Assembly: GCF_017873245.1 (NCBI RefSeq)
Contig: NZ_JAGGJY010000001.1
Location: 586,362 to 650,361 of the forward strand
Direction: 5' to 3'
DNA from: Clostridium tertium
Lineage (GTDB): Bacteria > Bacillota > Clostridia > Clostridiales > Clostridiaceae
DNA length: 64,000 bases
The notes beneath the pieces were generated by a model. It searched no databases. It was not told the origin of the DNA and worked only from the letters and a program-made list of their open reading frames with translations. Below, piece by piece: positions 8,728-20,285 of this stretch. The position numbers were made by a program, and so were the translations under genes. Numbering within the stretch: the first letter of the stretch is position 1; each line of letters starts with the position of its first letter.

Positions 8728-10557
8728 ATGGGGAAATATTCAAAATTAGCTGATGATATTATTAAAAATGTCGGCGGAAAAGAAAATATTATAGGCTTAC
8801 AGCATTGTATTACTAGATTGCGTTTTAATTTAAAAGACGAAAGTATCGCAAATGATGGTATTTTGAAAAATATGGATGGTGTAATTACTGTTATGAAAGC
8901 CATGGGGCAATATATGGTTGTTATTGGCGAACATGTACCACATGTATATGCTGAAGTTTGTGAAAAAATTGGAATGAAACCTTACGGTGGAAAAGAATTA
9001 AGAGAAGTTGAAGAAAAAAAAGCAAGTTTATTTAATCGTGTTTTAAGTGTAGTTATGGGTGGAATGGGACCTTGCTTAAATATGATTTGTGCTAGTGGTA
9101 TTGTTAAGGGGTTGACAACTTTATTAACTTTTTTAGGCGTTATTACACCAGAAGATGGAGTATATCTTCTTCTTACTGCAATTGGAGATGCAATCTTCTT
9201 CTTCTTACCACTAATGCTTGGATTTAATGTTGCAAAAAAATTAAAAATGGATTCCTTCTTAGGTTTCCTTATTGGAGCAATTATGTGTTATCCAGCAATT
9301 AATGGAGTAGATATTAATTTATTTGGACATGTATTTAATGCTACTTATACCGGAACTTTTTTACCAGTTGTATTCATGGTTGCAGCAGCAGCACCTTTAG
9401 AAAGATTTTTCAAAAAATATGTGCCAGAGCTTGTTAGTAATTTTATTGTACCGGTAATTGTATTAATAATTGTTGTTCCTATAGGATTTGTTTTAATTGG
9501 ACCTATAGCAAATTTAATTGGAGTAGGAATTAATACTGGAATCAATTCCTTACTTAAAGTTAGTCCAATAATTGCTGGAACTATTTTAGCTGGATTCTAT
9601 CAAGTATTTGTATTATTTGGTGTGCATGGAGTATTATTTATGTTCCCATTCATGGATTTAATGCAAGGAATTCCTAGCCAATTAATGGCATTTACATTCT
9701 TCTCATGTTTTGCTCAAATAGGTGTTGTTTTAGCAATTTATTTAAGAACTAAAGATATAAAGTTAAAATCAATTGCTTTACCAGCATTTATTTCAGGAAT
9801 ATTTGGAGTTACTGAACCAGCTATTTATGGAGTTACATTACCTCGTATTAAAATGTTTATTATTTCTTGTATTGGTGCAGCAGCATCAGGAGTAGTTGTT
9901 TACTTTGGAAATATAATGATGTACACATATACAGGTATGGGAGTTATAGGTTTATTAGGGTTATTAAATCCAAATGGGCCACAAATATTACCACTTATAC
10001 TAGCTATAGCAGTTTCCTTTACTATTTCTTTTGTATTAGCTTACTTAATTTATAAAGATGATATAGTTGAAGAAAAATCAAATAAGAAAATTCAAAAGGT
10101 GACACAAGAAATTGTTTTTGCCCCTGCAAATGGAGATTTAGCATCTTTAAAAGAATCAAGTGATGAAGCATTTGCATGTGAGGCATTAGGAAAAGGTGTT
10201 CTTATAAGACCTATTGATGGAAAAATAGTTTCTCCATTTGATGGAACAGTTCGTACATTATTCCCTACAAAGCATGCTATTGGCATTGTATCGGATAATG
10301 GATGTGAAATTCTTATTCATATTGGTTATAATACTGTTCAATTAGACGGAAAGTATTTTGAAAGTTTTGTAGAACAAGGAGATGTAGTTAAAAAAGGAGA
10401 TTTATTAGTTACCTTCGATACAGAACAGATTATAAAAGAGGGGTATAGTATAGAAACACCTATAATTATTACTAATACTGACAATTATCTAGATATTATA
10501 GAAACAAATAATAAAAATGTAAGAGCTGGAGATGAGCTTTTTACAGTAGTACATTAG
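8728..10557 (+). CDS. bglP: PTS beta-glucoside transporter EIIBCA
   Basis: 609 residues in the order EIIB-EIIC-EIIA, the full-length arrangement of BglP/BglF. EIIB (about 1-85) has the phosphocysteine in LQHCITRLRF (Cys27). EIIC (about 100-455) has some ten membrane segments and the GVTEPAIYGVTLP block. EIIA (about 480-609) has the phosphohistidine in EILIHIGYNTV (His near 530). It imports and phosphorylates aryl- or oligo-beta-glucosides and also phosphorylates the antiterminator. The start at 8728 is preceded by GGAGG at 8712; an ATG at 8710 overlaps that site and is unlikely. A 12-base gap to the GH1 gene indicates an operon. RAT 2 upstream links it to LicT. Confidence 0.95.
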   Translation: MGKYSKLADDIIKNVGGKENIIGLQHCITRLRFNLKDESIANDGILKNMDGVITVMKAMGQYMVVIGEHVPHVYAEVCEKIGMKPYGGKELREVEEKKASLFNRVLSVVMGGMGPCLNMICASGIVKGLTTLLTFLGVITPEDGVYLLLTAIGDAIFFFLPLMLGFNVAKKLKMDSFLGFLIGAIMCYPAINGVDINLFGHVFNATYTGTFLPVVFMVAAAAPLERFFKKYVPELVSNFIVPVIVLIIVVPIGFVLIGPIANLIGVGINTGINSLLKVSPIIAGTILAGFYQVFVLFGVHGVLFMFPFMDLMQGIPSQLMAFTFFSCFAQIGVVLAIYLRTKDIKLKSIALPAFISGIFGVTEPAIYGVTLPRIKMFIISCIGAAASGVVVYFGNIMMYTYTGMGVIGLLGLLNPNGPQILPLILAIAVSFTISFVLAYLIYKDDIVEEKSNKKIQKVTQEIVFAPANGDLASLKESSDEAFACEALGKGVLIRPIDGKIVSPFDGTVRTLFPTKHAIGIVSDNGCEILIHIGYNTVQLDGKYFESFVEQGDVVKKGDLLVTFDTEQIIKEGYSIETPIIITNTDNYLDIIETNNKNVRAGDELFTVVH

Positions 10558-10569
10558 GAGGTATATAAA

Positions 10570-12042
10570 ATGAATTTTCCAAAGAATTTTTATTGGGGTG
10601 GTGCAACTGCTGCAAATCAATGTGAAGGTGCTTATAATATGGATGGAAGAGGACTAGCAAGAACAGATGTTACAACTGCTGGAACAGTTACAACACCACG
10701 TGGAATAACTTATCGCTTACCTAATGGCGATACTGGATTAGCTCCTCAATTCACACCATATCCCAAAGATGCAAAAGGTGCTATTTTAGACGGATATTAT
10801 TATCCGAATCACAATGCAATTGACTTTTACCACCATTATAAGGAAGATATTTCTCTGTTTGCTGAAATGGGATTTAAAATGTTTAGAATGTCTATTTCAT
10901 GGTCAAGAATATTTCCAAATGGAATAGAAGATAAGCCTAATAAAAAAGGTCTAGATTTTTATCGTAATGTATTTGAAGAACTTAAAAAACATAATATTGA
11001 GCCATTAGTTACAATTTCTCATTATGATACGCCACTTTACTTAGAAGAAGAGTTAGGTGGATGGAAAAATCGTAAGCTTATTTCACTATTTGATAAATAT
11101 ACTGAAGTATTATTTAATGAGTATAAGGGATTAGTGAAGTATTGGTTAACATTTAATGAAATTAATAGTCTTTTAATGTTTAAGCAGTTTATTCCTAATA
11201 TGTCAAAAGAAGAAATAGCAGGAAACTATCAATGTTTACATAATCAGTTTGTTGCAAGTGCAAGAGCTGTTCAACGTGCACATTCCATTGATCCAGAATA
11301 TCAAGTTGGTTGTATGATAGCAGGAGCATGTTCATATCCATTGACATGTTCTCCAGAAGATGTACTTGAAAATCAAAAGAAGATGCAAGATAGCTTTTAT
11401 TACTGTGGAGATGTTATGGTACGTGGAGAATATCCTGTGTTTGCAAAAAGATTGTGGAAAGAAGATAATGTTAATTTAGAATGTACACAAGAAGATTATC
11501 AAGACTTAAAAAATGGAAAAGTTGACTTCTTTAGTTTATCTTATTACTCAACTACTTGTACTTCAGCTGATAAAAATGTTGCTAAAGATGGGTTAGGTAA
11601 TTTTAGCCTTGGATCAAAAAACCCATATATCCAATATTCAGAATGGGGTTGGGGAATGGACCCTATTGGTTTAAGATATTATTTAAATGAAATTTATAAT
11701 CGTTATGAAGTGCCTATTATGGTTGTAGAAAATGGTCTAGGAGCAGTAGATGAACTTACAGAAGATAATCAAGTACACGACCAATATCGTATTGAATATC
11801 TAAGAGAACATATTAAAGCTATGGATGGGGCTTTAGAAGATGGTGTTAATCTTATTGCATATACCCCTTGGGGATGTATTGATTTAATTAGTGCTTCTAC
11901 TGGAGAAATGAAAAAACGATATGGTTTCATTTATGTAGATCTTGATAATGAAGGTAATGGAACAATGAAGAGATATAAGAAAGATTCATTTTATTGGTAT
12001 AAAAAGGTTATTTCTTCTAATGGTGAAGATTTAGATATATAA
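10570..12042 (+). CDS. 6-phospho-beta-glucosidase, GH1
   Basis: 490 residues. This is a GH1 barrel from the N-terminal FPKNFYWGGATAANQCEG signature through the acid/base motif TFNEIN (about residues 195-200) and the nucleophile motif VVENGLG (about 388-394). It hydrolyses the phosphorylated beta-glucoside delivered by the adjacent EIIBCA, giving glucose 6-phosphate and an aglycone or glucose. The 12-base spacing with AGGAGG ahead of the start shows co-transcription. A terminator follows. The phospho-sugar specificity is inferred from PTS linkage and from similarity to the BglA/AscB branch. Confidence 0.94.
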   Translation: MNFPKNFYWGGATAANQCEGAYNMDGRGLARTDVTTAGTVTTPRGITYRLPNGDTGLAPQFTPYPKDAKGAILDGYYYPNHNAIDFYHHYKEDISLFAEMGFKMFRMSISWSRIFPNGIEDKPNKKGLDFYRNVFEELKKHNIEPLVTISHYDTPLYLEEELGGWKNRKLISLFDKYTEVLFNEYKGLVKYWLTFNEINSLLMFKQFIPNMSKEEIAGNYQCLHNQFVASARAVQRAHSIDPEYQVGCMIAGACSYPLTCSPEDVLENQKKMQDSFYYCGDVMVRGEYPVFAKRLWKEDNVNLECTQEDYQDLKNGKVDFFSLSYYSTTCTSADKNVAKDGLGNFSLGSKNPYIQYSEWGWGMDPIGLRYYLNEIYNRYEVPIMVVENGLGAVDELTEDNQVHDQYRIEYLREHIKAMDGALEDGVNLIAYTPWGCIDLISASTGEMKKRYGFIYVDLDNEGNGTMKRYKKDSFYWYKKVISSNGEDLDI

Positions 12043-12076
12043 AATAAGAAAGAGCATATAAATAATTTTTTATAAA

Positions 12077-12116
12077 AAGTAGTTGAGTATAAAATTATAA
12101 TCAGCTACTTTTTTGT
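12077..12116 (+). terminator. Rho-independent terminator of the beta-glucoside operon
   Basis: AAGTAGTTGA (ending 12086) pairs with TCAGCTACTT (12101-12110) with one G-U pair, followed by a T run. Confidence 0.88.
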
Positions 12117-12159
12117 ATTTTGAATATCATAGGTTAAAAATGTGGTTCTAAATATATTC

Positions 12160-12310
12160 TATCGGCGAATAGAAATAAAAAAACTTAATTGTAGAATTAT
12201 AGTAGGTTTGCCGACTATAATATAAGGAGGCTTCAAATATGGATAGTAGTATAATACATTTATTTTTGCAAAGAAACATAAGTTTACGAATTATTTATTC
12301 AAGGTGTGAA
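12160..12310 (+). mobile_element. IS200/IS605-type left-end remnant with start of tnpA
   Basis: A leader with a perfect 8-bp hairpin (12196-12203 with 12214-12221) is followed by AAGGAGG and an ATG at 12239 whose product begins MDSS. That is close to the MDNNS... start typical of IS200-family TnpA, but the frame then becomes nonsense and stops at about 12313. The block 12165-12250 is nearly identical, in reverse orientation, to 16784-16690. It is a decayed copy, with no right end or catalytic HUH motif seen. The rest of the 12311-12455 gap shows nothing further. Confidence 0.7.
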
Positions 12311-12455
12311 TAATGAACTTAAAATAATTATTTATATACTGAAAACTAATTAAAAAAATTTAATAGTGCGATATTAAATTGAGATATCTTAAATTACAAA
12401 AAATAGTAAATGATGATGTCATAGTAATTAAAAAGATTCCAAATTAAAATAAAAT

Positions 12456-13295
12456 TTAATATTCTTTATTTTTTTGATGAATTTTTCTATAATTTGAAGC
12501 AGACATAGAAAAATGTTTAGAAAAAGCCTTAGAAAATAATAATGGATCACTATAACCAACTTTATTTGCAACTTCTGATATGGGTAAACTAGTTTCTTTT
12601 AATAATAGTGAAGACTTATACATCCTAATATTAATCAAATAACTTTGAGTAGATTGACCAAGATGTTTAATAAACATCTTATATAAATAACTTCTGCTTA
12701 GACTTACATGATTAGCTACTTCTTGTACTGTTATTGCTTTCATATAATTATTATTTATAAAGTCAATAGATTCTTGAATATAAGTATGAGTTAGATTGTT
12801 AGAGTATTTAAAAGATTTAGGAAATTCTGATGAAATATAATATAAAAGTAAATGTAATTTACTCAATAATAATATATCATCAGAAGAAGTTTGATTATAT
12901 TTTTTTGAAATATTGCACATATCAATTATTGTATTAGGAATTTTTGATTTTTCATTAAAGTTAATAATGCAGCTATCTATGATTGAAGTTCTTTTAAGAT
13001 ATTCATTTATGTTTTGTCCACTAAATCCTACCCAATAATATTTCCATGGATCATCAATAGAAGGTATATATTCTACATTCATTCCTTTTAATAGAATGAA
13101 CCCGTCTCCCTTTTTTAGCGTATATATTTTATTATTAATTTTAAAAACTCCACTACCTTTTGAAATGTAATGTATAACAGCATTTTTTACTACTTCATAA
13201 TTATAACCAATTCCTGGTGTACTTTGTTCAATTCCACATTCATCTAAATTTGCTTCAAAATTATTATTTTTATATTTCTTCCATAAAATCTGCAT
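12456..13295 (-). CDS. AraC family transcriptional regulator, divergent from lacZ
   Basis: 279 residues. An N-terminal cupin sensor (about 20-130; the GIGYNYEVVKNAVIHY and DPWKYYWVGFSG blocks are characteristic of the RafR/MsmR-like group of sugar regulators) precedes two helix-turn-helix motifs in the C-terminal 100 residues (VQEVANHVSLSRSYLYKMF and ISEVANKVGYSDPLLFSKAF). Read on the minus strand, GGAGGATGAA precedes the ATG. The gene is transcribed away from the beta-galactosidase gene, with 180 bases shared as promoter region including a probable CcpA site. It most likely activates that gene in response to a galactoside. Confidence 0.92.
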   Translation of the reverse strand: MQILWKKYKNNNFEANLDECGIEQSTPGIGYNYEVVKNAVIHYISKGSGVFKINNKIYTLKKGDGFILLKGMNVEYIPSIDDPWKYYWVGFSGQNINEYLKRTSIIDSCIINFNEKSKIPNTIIDMCNISKKYNQTSSDDILLLSKLHLLLYYISSEFPKSFKYSNNLTHTYIQESIDFINNNYMKAITVQEVANHVSLSRSYLYKMFIKHLGQSTQSYLINIRMYKSSLLLKETSLPISEVANKVGYSDPLLFSKAFSKHFSMSASNYRKIHQKNKEY

Positions 13296-13395
13296 TTCAT
13301 CCTCCTAATATTTTTTTGGAAACATTATAACATGTTTTAGCACTATAATTCTATATTAAAGTAAACAATTATTAATTATAATATAAATGTACTTA

Positions 13396-13409
13396 AGTAA
13401 ACGCTTTCT
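13396..13409 (+). promoter_or_regulatory. Probable CcpA cre site between araC and lacZ
   Basis: AGTAAACGCTTTCT matches 13 of 14 positions of the cre consensus TGWAARCGYTWNCW. It lies about 65 bases before the GTG start of the beta-galactosidase gene and 100 bases before the divergent regulator. That fits catabolite repression of one or both. Confidence 0.65.
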
Positions 13410-13460
13410 GAAAGCGAAAAATATGTTTATTATTCGTTATTGTAATGTATCTATTTTTAA

Positions 13461-16493
<3,033 letters not shown>

Positions 16494-16511
16494 TACTTTT
16501 TAATATAGAAA

Positions 16512-16850
16512 TAAATAATCAAGACCACCCGTCAAACGGGTGGTTTATTCTGTGCCTATAATTCTCTGTTACCGGCTGTGCTACTCACACTCTAAACAGT
16601 TTTTAAAACATATATTTTTATGGCTGCCACTAATAGGGCGCTATACTTTGGCGCAAAAAATATGTGGTATTTACAATTATAGTACTATTATTATCCATAT
16701 TGGATAACTCCTTGTATTATATTTTTGGTTGGCAAGCCTACTATAATTCTACAATGGAGTTTTTTTATTTCTGCTACTCGCACAGATCAATACTTTAGTA
16801 TTATAAAGAATAAAATAATTAGGACCGCTAATTTGACTGGCGGTCCTGAT
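16512..16850 (-). mobile_element. Internally deleted IS200/IS605-type element (about 340 bp)
   Basis: Read on the minus strand the element begins with a hairpin (16847-16821, stem AGGACCGC/GCGGTCCT). It continues with the same leader and ribosome binding site seen near 12.2 kb and an ATG (16698) starting MDNNST, the usual IS200 TnpA start. The frame ends after 22 codons at 16630. The other end is a second strong hairpin (16524-16544, stem ACCACCCG/CGGGTGGT). Both hairpins carry a GTCAAA core. Subterminal hairpins without inverted repeat ends are the hallmark of IS200/IS605 elements. The catalytic part of tnpA is missing, so it can move only if a full copy elsewhere acts in trans. Its ends also serve as terminators for both flanking genes. 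Confidence 0.75.
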
Positions 16851-17639
16851 TTAAATATATTTGAAAATATTATAAATATTAATACATATGATTAACAACA
16901 TCACAACAATAAATAATTTGTCTAGCTTTTCATTATTCATTTTTCTACTCAATACATTACCAATAACTCCACCTAATATTCCACAGAATATCATTAGTAA
17001 TAAAATAGTGACATCAAAGTAGGGAATATTCCAAGTTATTATTGTGGATGTAAGATTCGATATTTGAGAAAACATAATTACATATATTGAATACATTGTG
17101 GCTTCACGAGTACTCATTGAGAAGAAATGGAATAGTACTACCAAATTAATCGGGCCTCCTCCAATTCCAAGGAAAGAAGACATAATCCCCAAGATTAGTC
17201 CAATAAGGAATATTATTAGTTTACTTTCAATATTAAGGGTGAGAATCTTGTATTTATGAATTGTATATATTAGTGTTCCTAATGTAATGATTAATAAAAT
17301 GATTGCCTGGATTGCCCCAATTTTATTGCTGTCGGGAAATGATTTTAAGATATCTTGAAATAATGAATTACCGATTATACCCCCAATAACACTACCAAAT
17401 GCTAAGATAGTTGCAAGTAATTTATTAAATATAAATTCATTCTTGCTTTTAATATTCTTACTTAATGAAACTATTGACATGGACAAAACTGCACAACCTG
17501 ATAAAAAGGAAACTGTTTTTACAGACATGATTCCAATTGCATCTAGTACTGGCTTTATTATAACTCCTCCACCAATTCCACATATCGAACCAATGATTGA
17601 TGATAACATACATACACAAATAATAATAATATATACCAT
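16851..17639 (-). CDS. TSUP family (TauE/SafE) permease
   Basis: 262 residues with about eight membrane segments. The two half-repeats carry the paired glycine-rich motifs GSICGIGGGVIIKPVLDA (near the N-terminus) and SSFLGIGGGPINLVVLF (middle), which define the TSUP/DUF81 family. Members export or import sulfite, sulfoacetate and other small organosulfur or organic anions; this one's substrate is not determined. The start is preceded on the minus strand by GTGAGGT. Its stop abuts the end hairpin of the IS200-type element, which probably terminates it. A sulfur-related substrate would fit the sulfatase genes nearby, but that is only context. Confidence 0.88.
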   Translation of the reverse strand: MVYIIIICVCMLSSIIGSICGIGGGVIIKPVLDAIGIMSVKTVSFLSGCAVLSMSIVSLSKNIKSKNEFIFNKLLATILAFGSVIGGIIGNSLFQDILKSFPDSNKIGAIQAIILLIITLGTLIYTIHKYKILTLNIESKLIIFLIGLILGIMSSFLGIGGGPINLVVLFHFFSMSTREATMYSIYVIMFSQISNLTSTIITWNIPYFDVTILLLMIFCGILGGVIGNVLSRKMNNEKLDKLFIVVMLLIICINIYNIFKYI

Positions 17640-17758
17640 TTTGCTACCTCACTTTCTATTTTAATTAATTAAAATATACTTATGAGTATAGCAATGTACA
17701 GCTTTTAAGCTATAGATTTTAATGACTCTTATATGTACAATTCTGCTTTTTTAAGTAA

Positions 17759-18628
17759 TCATGTAGAAGAATACCATTCAGGTGTACGTGATTCTAATAA
17801 ATATTTTTTAAATTTGCTTGGTGACATTCCTGTTGATTTTTTAAAAACCTTACTGAAATAAAGGGAATCTTGAAAACCTACTATAGAGGATATAGTTGAA
17901 ATATTCATAGTTCCTTCTTCAAGAAGTTCCTTTGATTTTTCTATTCGAAGTTCATTTAAATAACTCATAGGAGAAATGCCCATTTGTTTTTTGAATTTAT
18001 GTGAAAAATAGCCTTCGCTCAATTTACAATAGTCAGACATTGATGAAATAGTCCATGCTTCCATATATTTTTGATTAAGTTGAATTACAAGTCTATCTAT
18101 TGAAAAATCATTTCCAATAGATAGAAGGTCGGCTTGGGACAATCTAGAAATCATAGCAAGCATAAAATATAAATTACTTACTACAATATCTTCATAACGA
18201 TTTTTTTTTAGCTGAAGTTCTGTAATAATCGATTGGAACAATTGTTTTAATATTAAATTTTCTCCTATATAACAATTTTTTATTTCAAATTTATTGATAA
18301 GGGTTTCACATTTTTCTCCAGTAAAATGAATCCAATATATTTCTGGCTGCTCTTTAGCATAGTAAGAATATACTTGGGGTTCCAGTGGTTTAAATAGGAT
18401 GATATTACCACTAGATAATAACTTCCATTCATTATCTAATAAATAATGCCCTGATCCTTTGTGTACATATATAATTTGATAGTCTAGCCTTCCATTGGAG
18501 CGAGCTTGATGATAATCTTTAGTTTTAAAAATTTGTTCACCACAACAATTTACCATTAATGGAGTATTATTATCATTATATCCAATAATTCTTCGTTGAT
18601 TTCTTAAGTGTCCGGAAATATTAATCAT
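17759..18628 (-). CDS. AraC family transcriptional regulator of the sulfatase locus
   Basis: 289 residues. A cupin-like sensor domain (about 20-150; IYVHKGSGHYLLDN and PEIYWIHFTGEKCE) is followed by a C-terminal AraC DNA-binding domain with two helix-turn-helix motifs (ISSMSDYCKLSEGYFSHKF and ISTISSIVGFQDSLYFSKVF). I choose the start at 18628 because AAAGGAGGGT lies just upstream on the minus strand; a longer frame reaches 18682 without a ribosome binding site. It is divergent from the sulfatase gene across about 157 bases that contain a cre-like sequence. It probably activates the sulfatase-symporter-maturase genes when their sugar is present. Confidence 0.9.
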   Translation of the reverse strand: MINISGHLRNQRRIIGYNDNNTPLMVNCCGEQIFKTKDYHQARSNGRLDYQIIYVHKGSGHYLLDNEWKLLSSGNIILFKPLEPQVYSYYAKEQPEIYWIHFTGEKCETLINKFEIKNCYIGENLILKQLFQSIITELQLKKNRYEDIVVSNLYFMLAMISRLSQADLLSIGNDFSIDRLVIQLNQKYMEAWTISSMSDYCKLSEGYFSHKFKKQMGISPMSYLNELRIEKSKELLEEGTMNISTISSIVGFQDSLYFSKVFKKSTGMSPSKFKKYLLESRTPEWYSST

Positions 18629-18684
18629 AGTCGTACCCTCCTTTTTTTGAATACAATAACATAGAAAAGCAGAATTGTCCATAT

Positions 18685-18698
18685 TGAAAACATTTTCT
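18685..18698 (+). promoter_or_regulatory. cre-like site in the sulfatase/AraC divergent promoter region
   Basis: TGAAAACATTTTCT matches the cre consensus at 13 of 14 positions (A instead of the central G). It sits between the divergent AraC regulator and the sulfatase gene, 88 bases before the sulfatase TTG start. A TATAAT -10 candidate for the sulfatase gene is at 18726-18731. Confidence 0.6.
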
Positions 18699-18785
18699 GA
18701 TATAGGATTATCTATGTGCTATAAGTATAATAAAATTGCAAAAAAAGAAAAATATATATTGTTAAATATGAAAGGAGAAATAAGT

Positions 18786-20273
18786 TTGAAAAGACAGGTA
18801 GTTTTTTTGATGACTGACACAACAAGAAAAGATATGTTAGGTTGTTATGGTAATTTAGATATGAAAACTCCATATTTGGATAAGCTAGCATATGAAGGTA
18901 TAAGATATGAAAATGCATATTCGTGTCAACCAGTATGTGGACCAGCTAGAAGTGCGATTTTTACTGGAACATTTCCACATACCAATGGTATGGTATCTAA
19001 CAGTATTGCAATGGGTGCTAATGTAAAAACACTTGGTCAGAGGCTAACAGATAATGGTATTGAATGTGGTTATATTGGTAAATGGCATTTAGATGGTGGG
19101 GATTATTTTGGATTGGGAGTTTGTCCTGAAGGATGGAATCAAGATTATTGGTATGATATGAAATGCTATTTGGAGGAATTACCAAAAGAAGAAAGAGTAA
19201 AATCTAGAAATCCAGAAACAGCATATGAAGAAGGATTTTCTGAAGATTTTACATATGCTCACAGATGTTCAGATAGAGCAATCAGATTTTTGAATGAATT
19301 TAAAGATCAAGATTTCTTTTTAACTGTTTCTTATGATGAACCACATGGCCCATCTTTGTGTCCAGCACCATACAATACAATGTATGATGGATTCAAATTT
19401 GATAGATGTCCAAATTTCCAAGATGATTTATCTAAAAAGCCTTTCATGCAGCAAGTATGGGCAGGAAATAATATCAATGCAACTGAAGAGGAGATTAATA
19501 AACCTTCTAAGGGATTATCTTTATTTTTAGGTTCTAATTCTTTTGTAGATTATGAAATTGGACGAGTTTTAGAGGTGATTAATAAACTTGTACCAAATGC
19601 TTTAGTTATATTTACTTCTGATCATGGAGATATGCTTGGAGCGCATAGGCTATTTTCAAAAAATGCTACAGCTTACAAGGAAGTTGCTAATATTCCGCTG
19701 ATTATAAAAGGGGGAATAAAGGAATTCGTATGCAAGGAACCAGCCTCTCATATTGATTTAGCTCCTACCATAATGGATTACTTTGGATTACCTATTCCAA
19801 AATTACTTGAAGGACATAGTATGCTGAAGCAAATCTATAATCCATCAGAGAAAATAAATGATGTTGTTTTTACAGAATTTACTCGCTACGAAGTAGATCA
19901 TGACGGATTTGGTGGTTTACAGATAATGAGAGCTGCAATTAGCAAAAAATATAAGTTGGTAATTCATTTATTAGATACGGACGAATTCTATGATTTGGAT
20001 AAGGATCCTTATGAGATAAATAATCTAATAATGGATGAAGCATATGAGAAAGAACGAAATGAATTACATGATATTCTCATTAATCATATGAATGAAACAC
20101 GTGATTTGTATAGGGGATATCAATGGTCTATGCGACCTTGGAGAAAAAATATCACTCCTATATGGGATAATGAAGGTTATACCAGACAACGTGAAAATGA
20201 AGAGTATGAGCCTAGGCAATTAGATTATAATACAGGATTGCCAATGGAGAATGCAGTCAGAAGAAAGAATTAA
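18786..20273 (+). CDS. Type I sulfatase (cysteine type)
   Basis: 495 residues, no signal peptide, so it is cytoplasmic. The catalytic motif is Cys51 in VCGPARS, fitting C-x-P-x-R, where the cysteine is converted to formylglycine. Metal ligands are visible in FLMTDTTRKDM (Asp11) and in FTSDHGDMLGAH (about residues 279-290). The KWHLDGGD and DEPHGPS blocks are typical of S1 sulfatases. The start is TTG at 18786, preceded by AAAGGAG; upstream in-frame ATGs lack a site. The next genes encode a GPH sugar symporter (12-base gap) and an anaerobic sulfatase maturase, so imported sulfated mono- or disaccharides are the likely substrate. Which sugar is not determinable here. Confidence 0.94.
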   Translation: MKRQVVFLMTDTTRKDMLGCYGNLDMKTPYLDKLAYEGIRYENAYSCQPVCGPARSAIFTGTFPHTNGMVSNSIAMGANVKTLGQRLTDNGIECGYIGKWHLDGGDYFGLGVCPEGWNQDYWYDMKCYLEELPKEERVKSRNPETAYEEGFSEDFTYAHRCSDRAIRFLNEFKDQDFFLTVSYDEPHGPSLCPAPYNTMYDGFKFDRCPNFQDDLSKKPFMQQVWAGNNINATEEEINKPSKGLSLFLGSNSFVDYEIGRVLEVINKLVPNALVIFTSDHGDMLGAHRLFSKNATAYKEVANIPLIIKGGIKEFVCKEPASHIDLAPTIMDYFGLPIPKLLEGHSMLKQIYNPSEKINDVVFTEFTRYEVDHDGFGGLQIMRAAISKKYKLVIHLLDTDEFYDLDKDPYEINNLIMDEAYEKERNELHDILINHMNETRDLYRGYQWSMRPWRKNITPIWDNEGYTRQRENEEYEPRQLDYNTGLPMENAVRRKN

Positions 20274-20285
20274 GGAGAAAATAAA

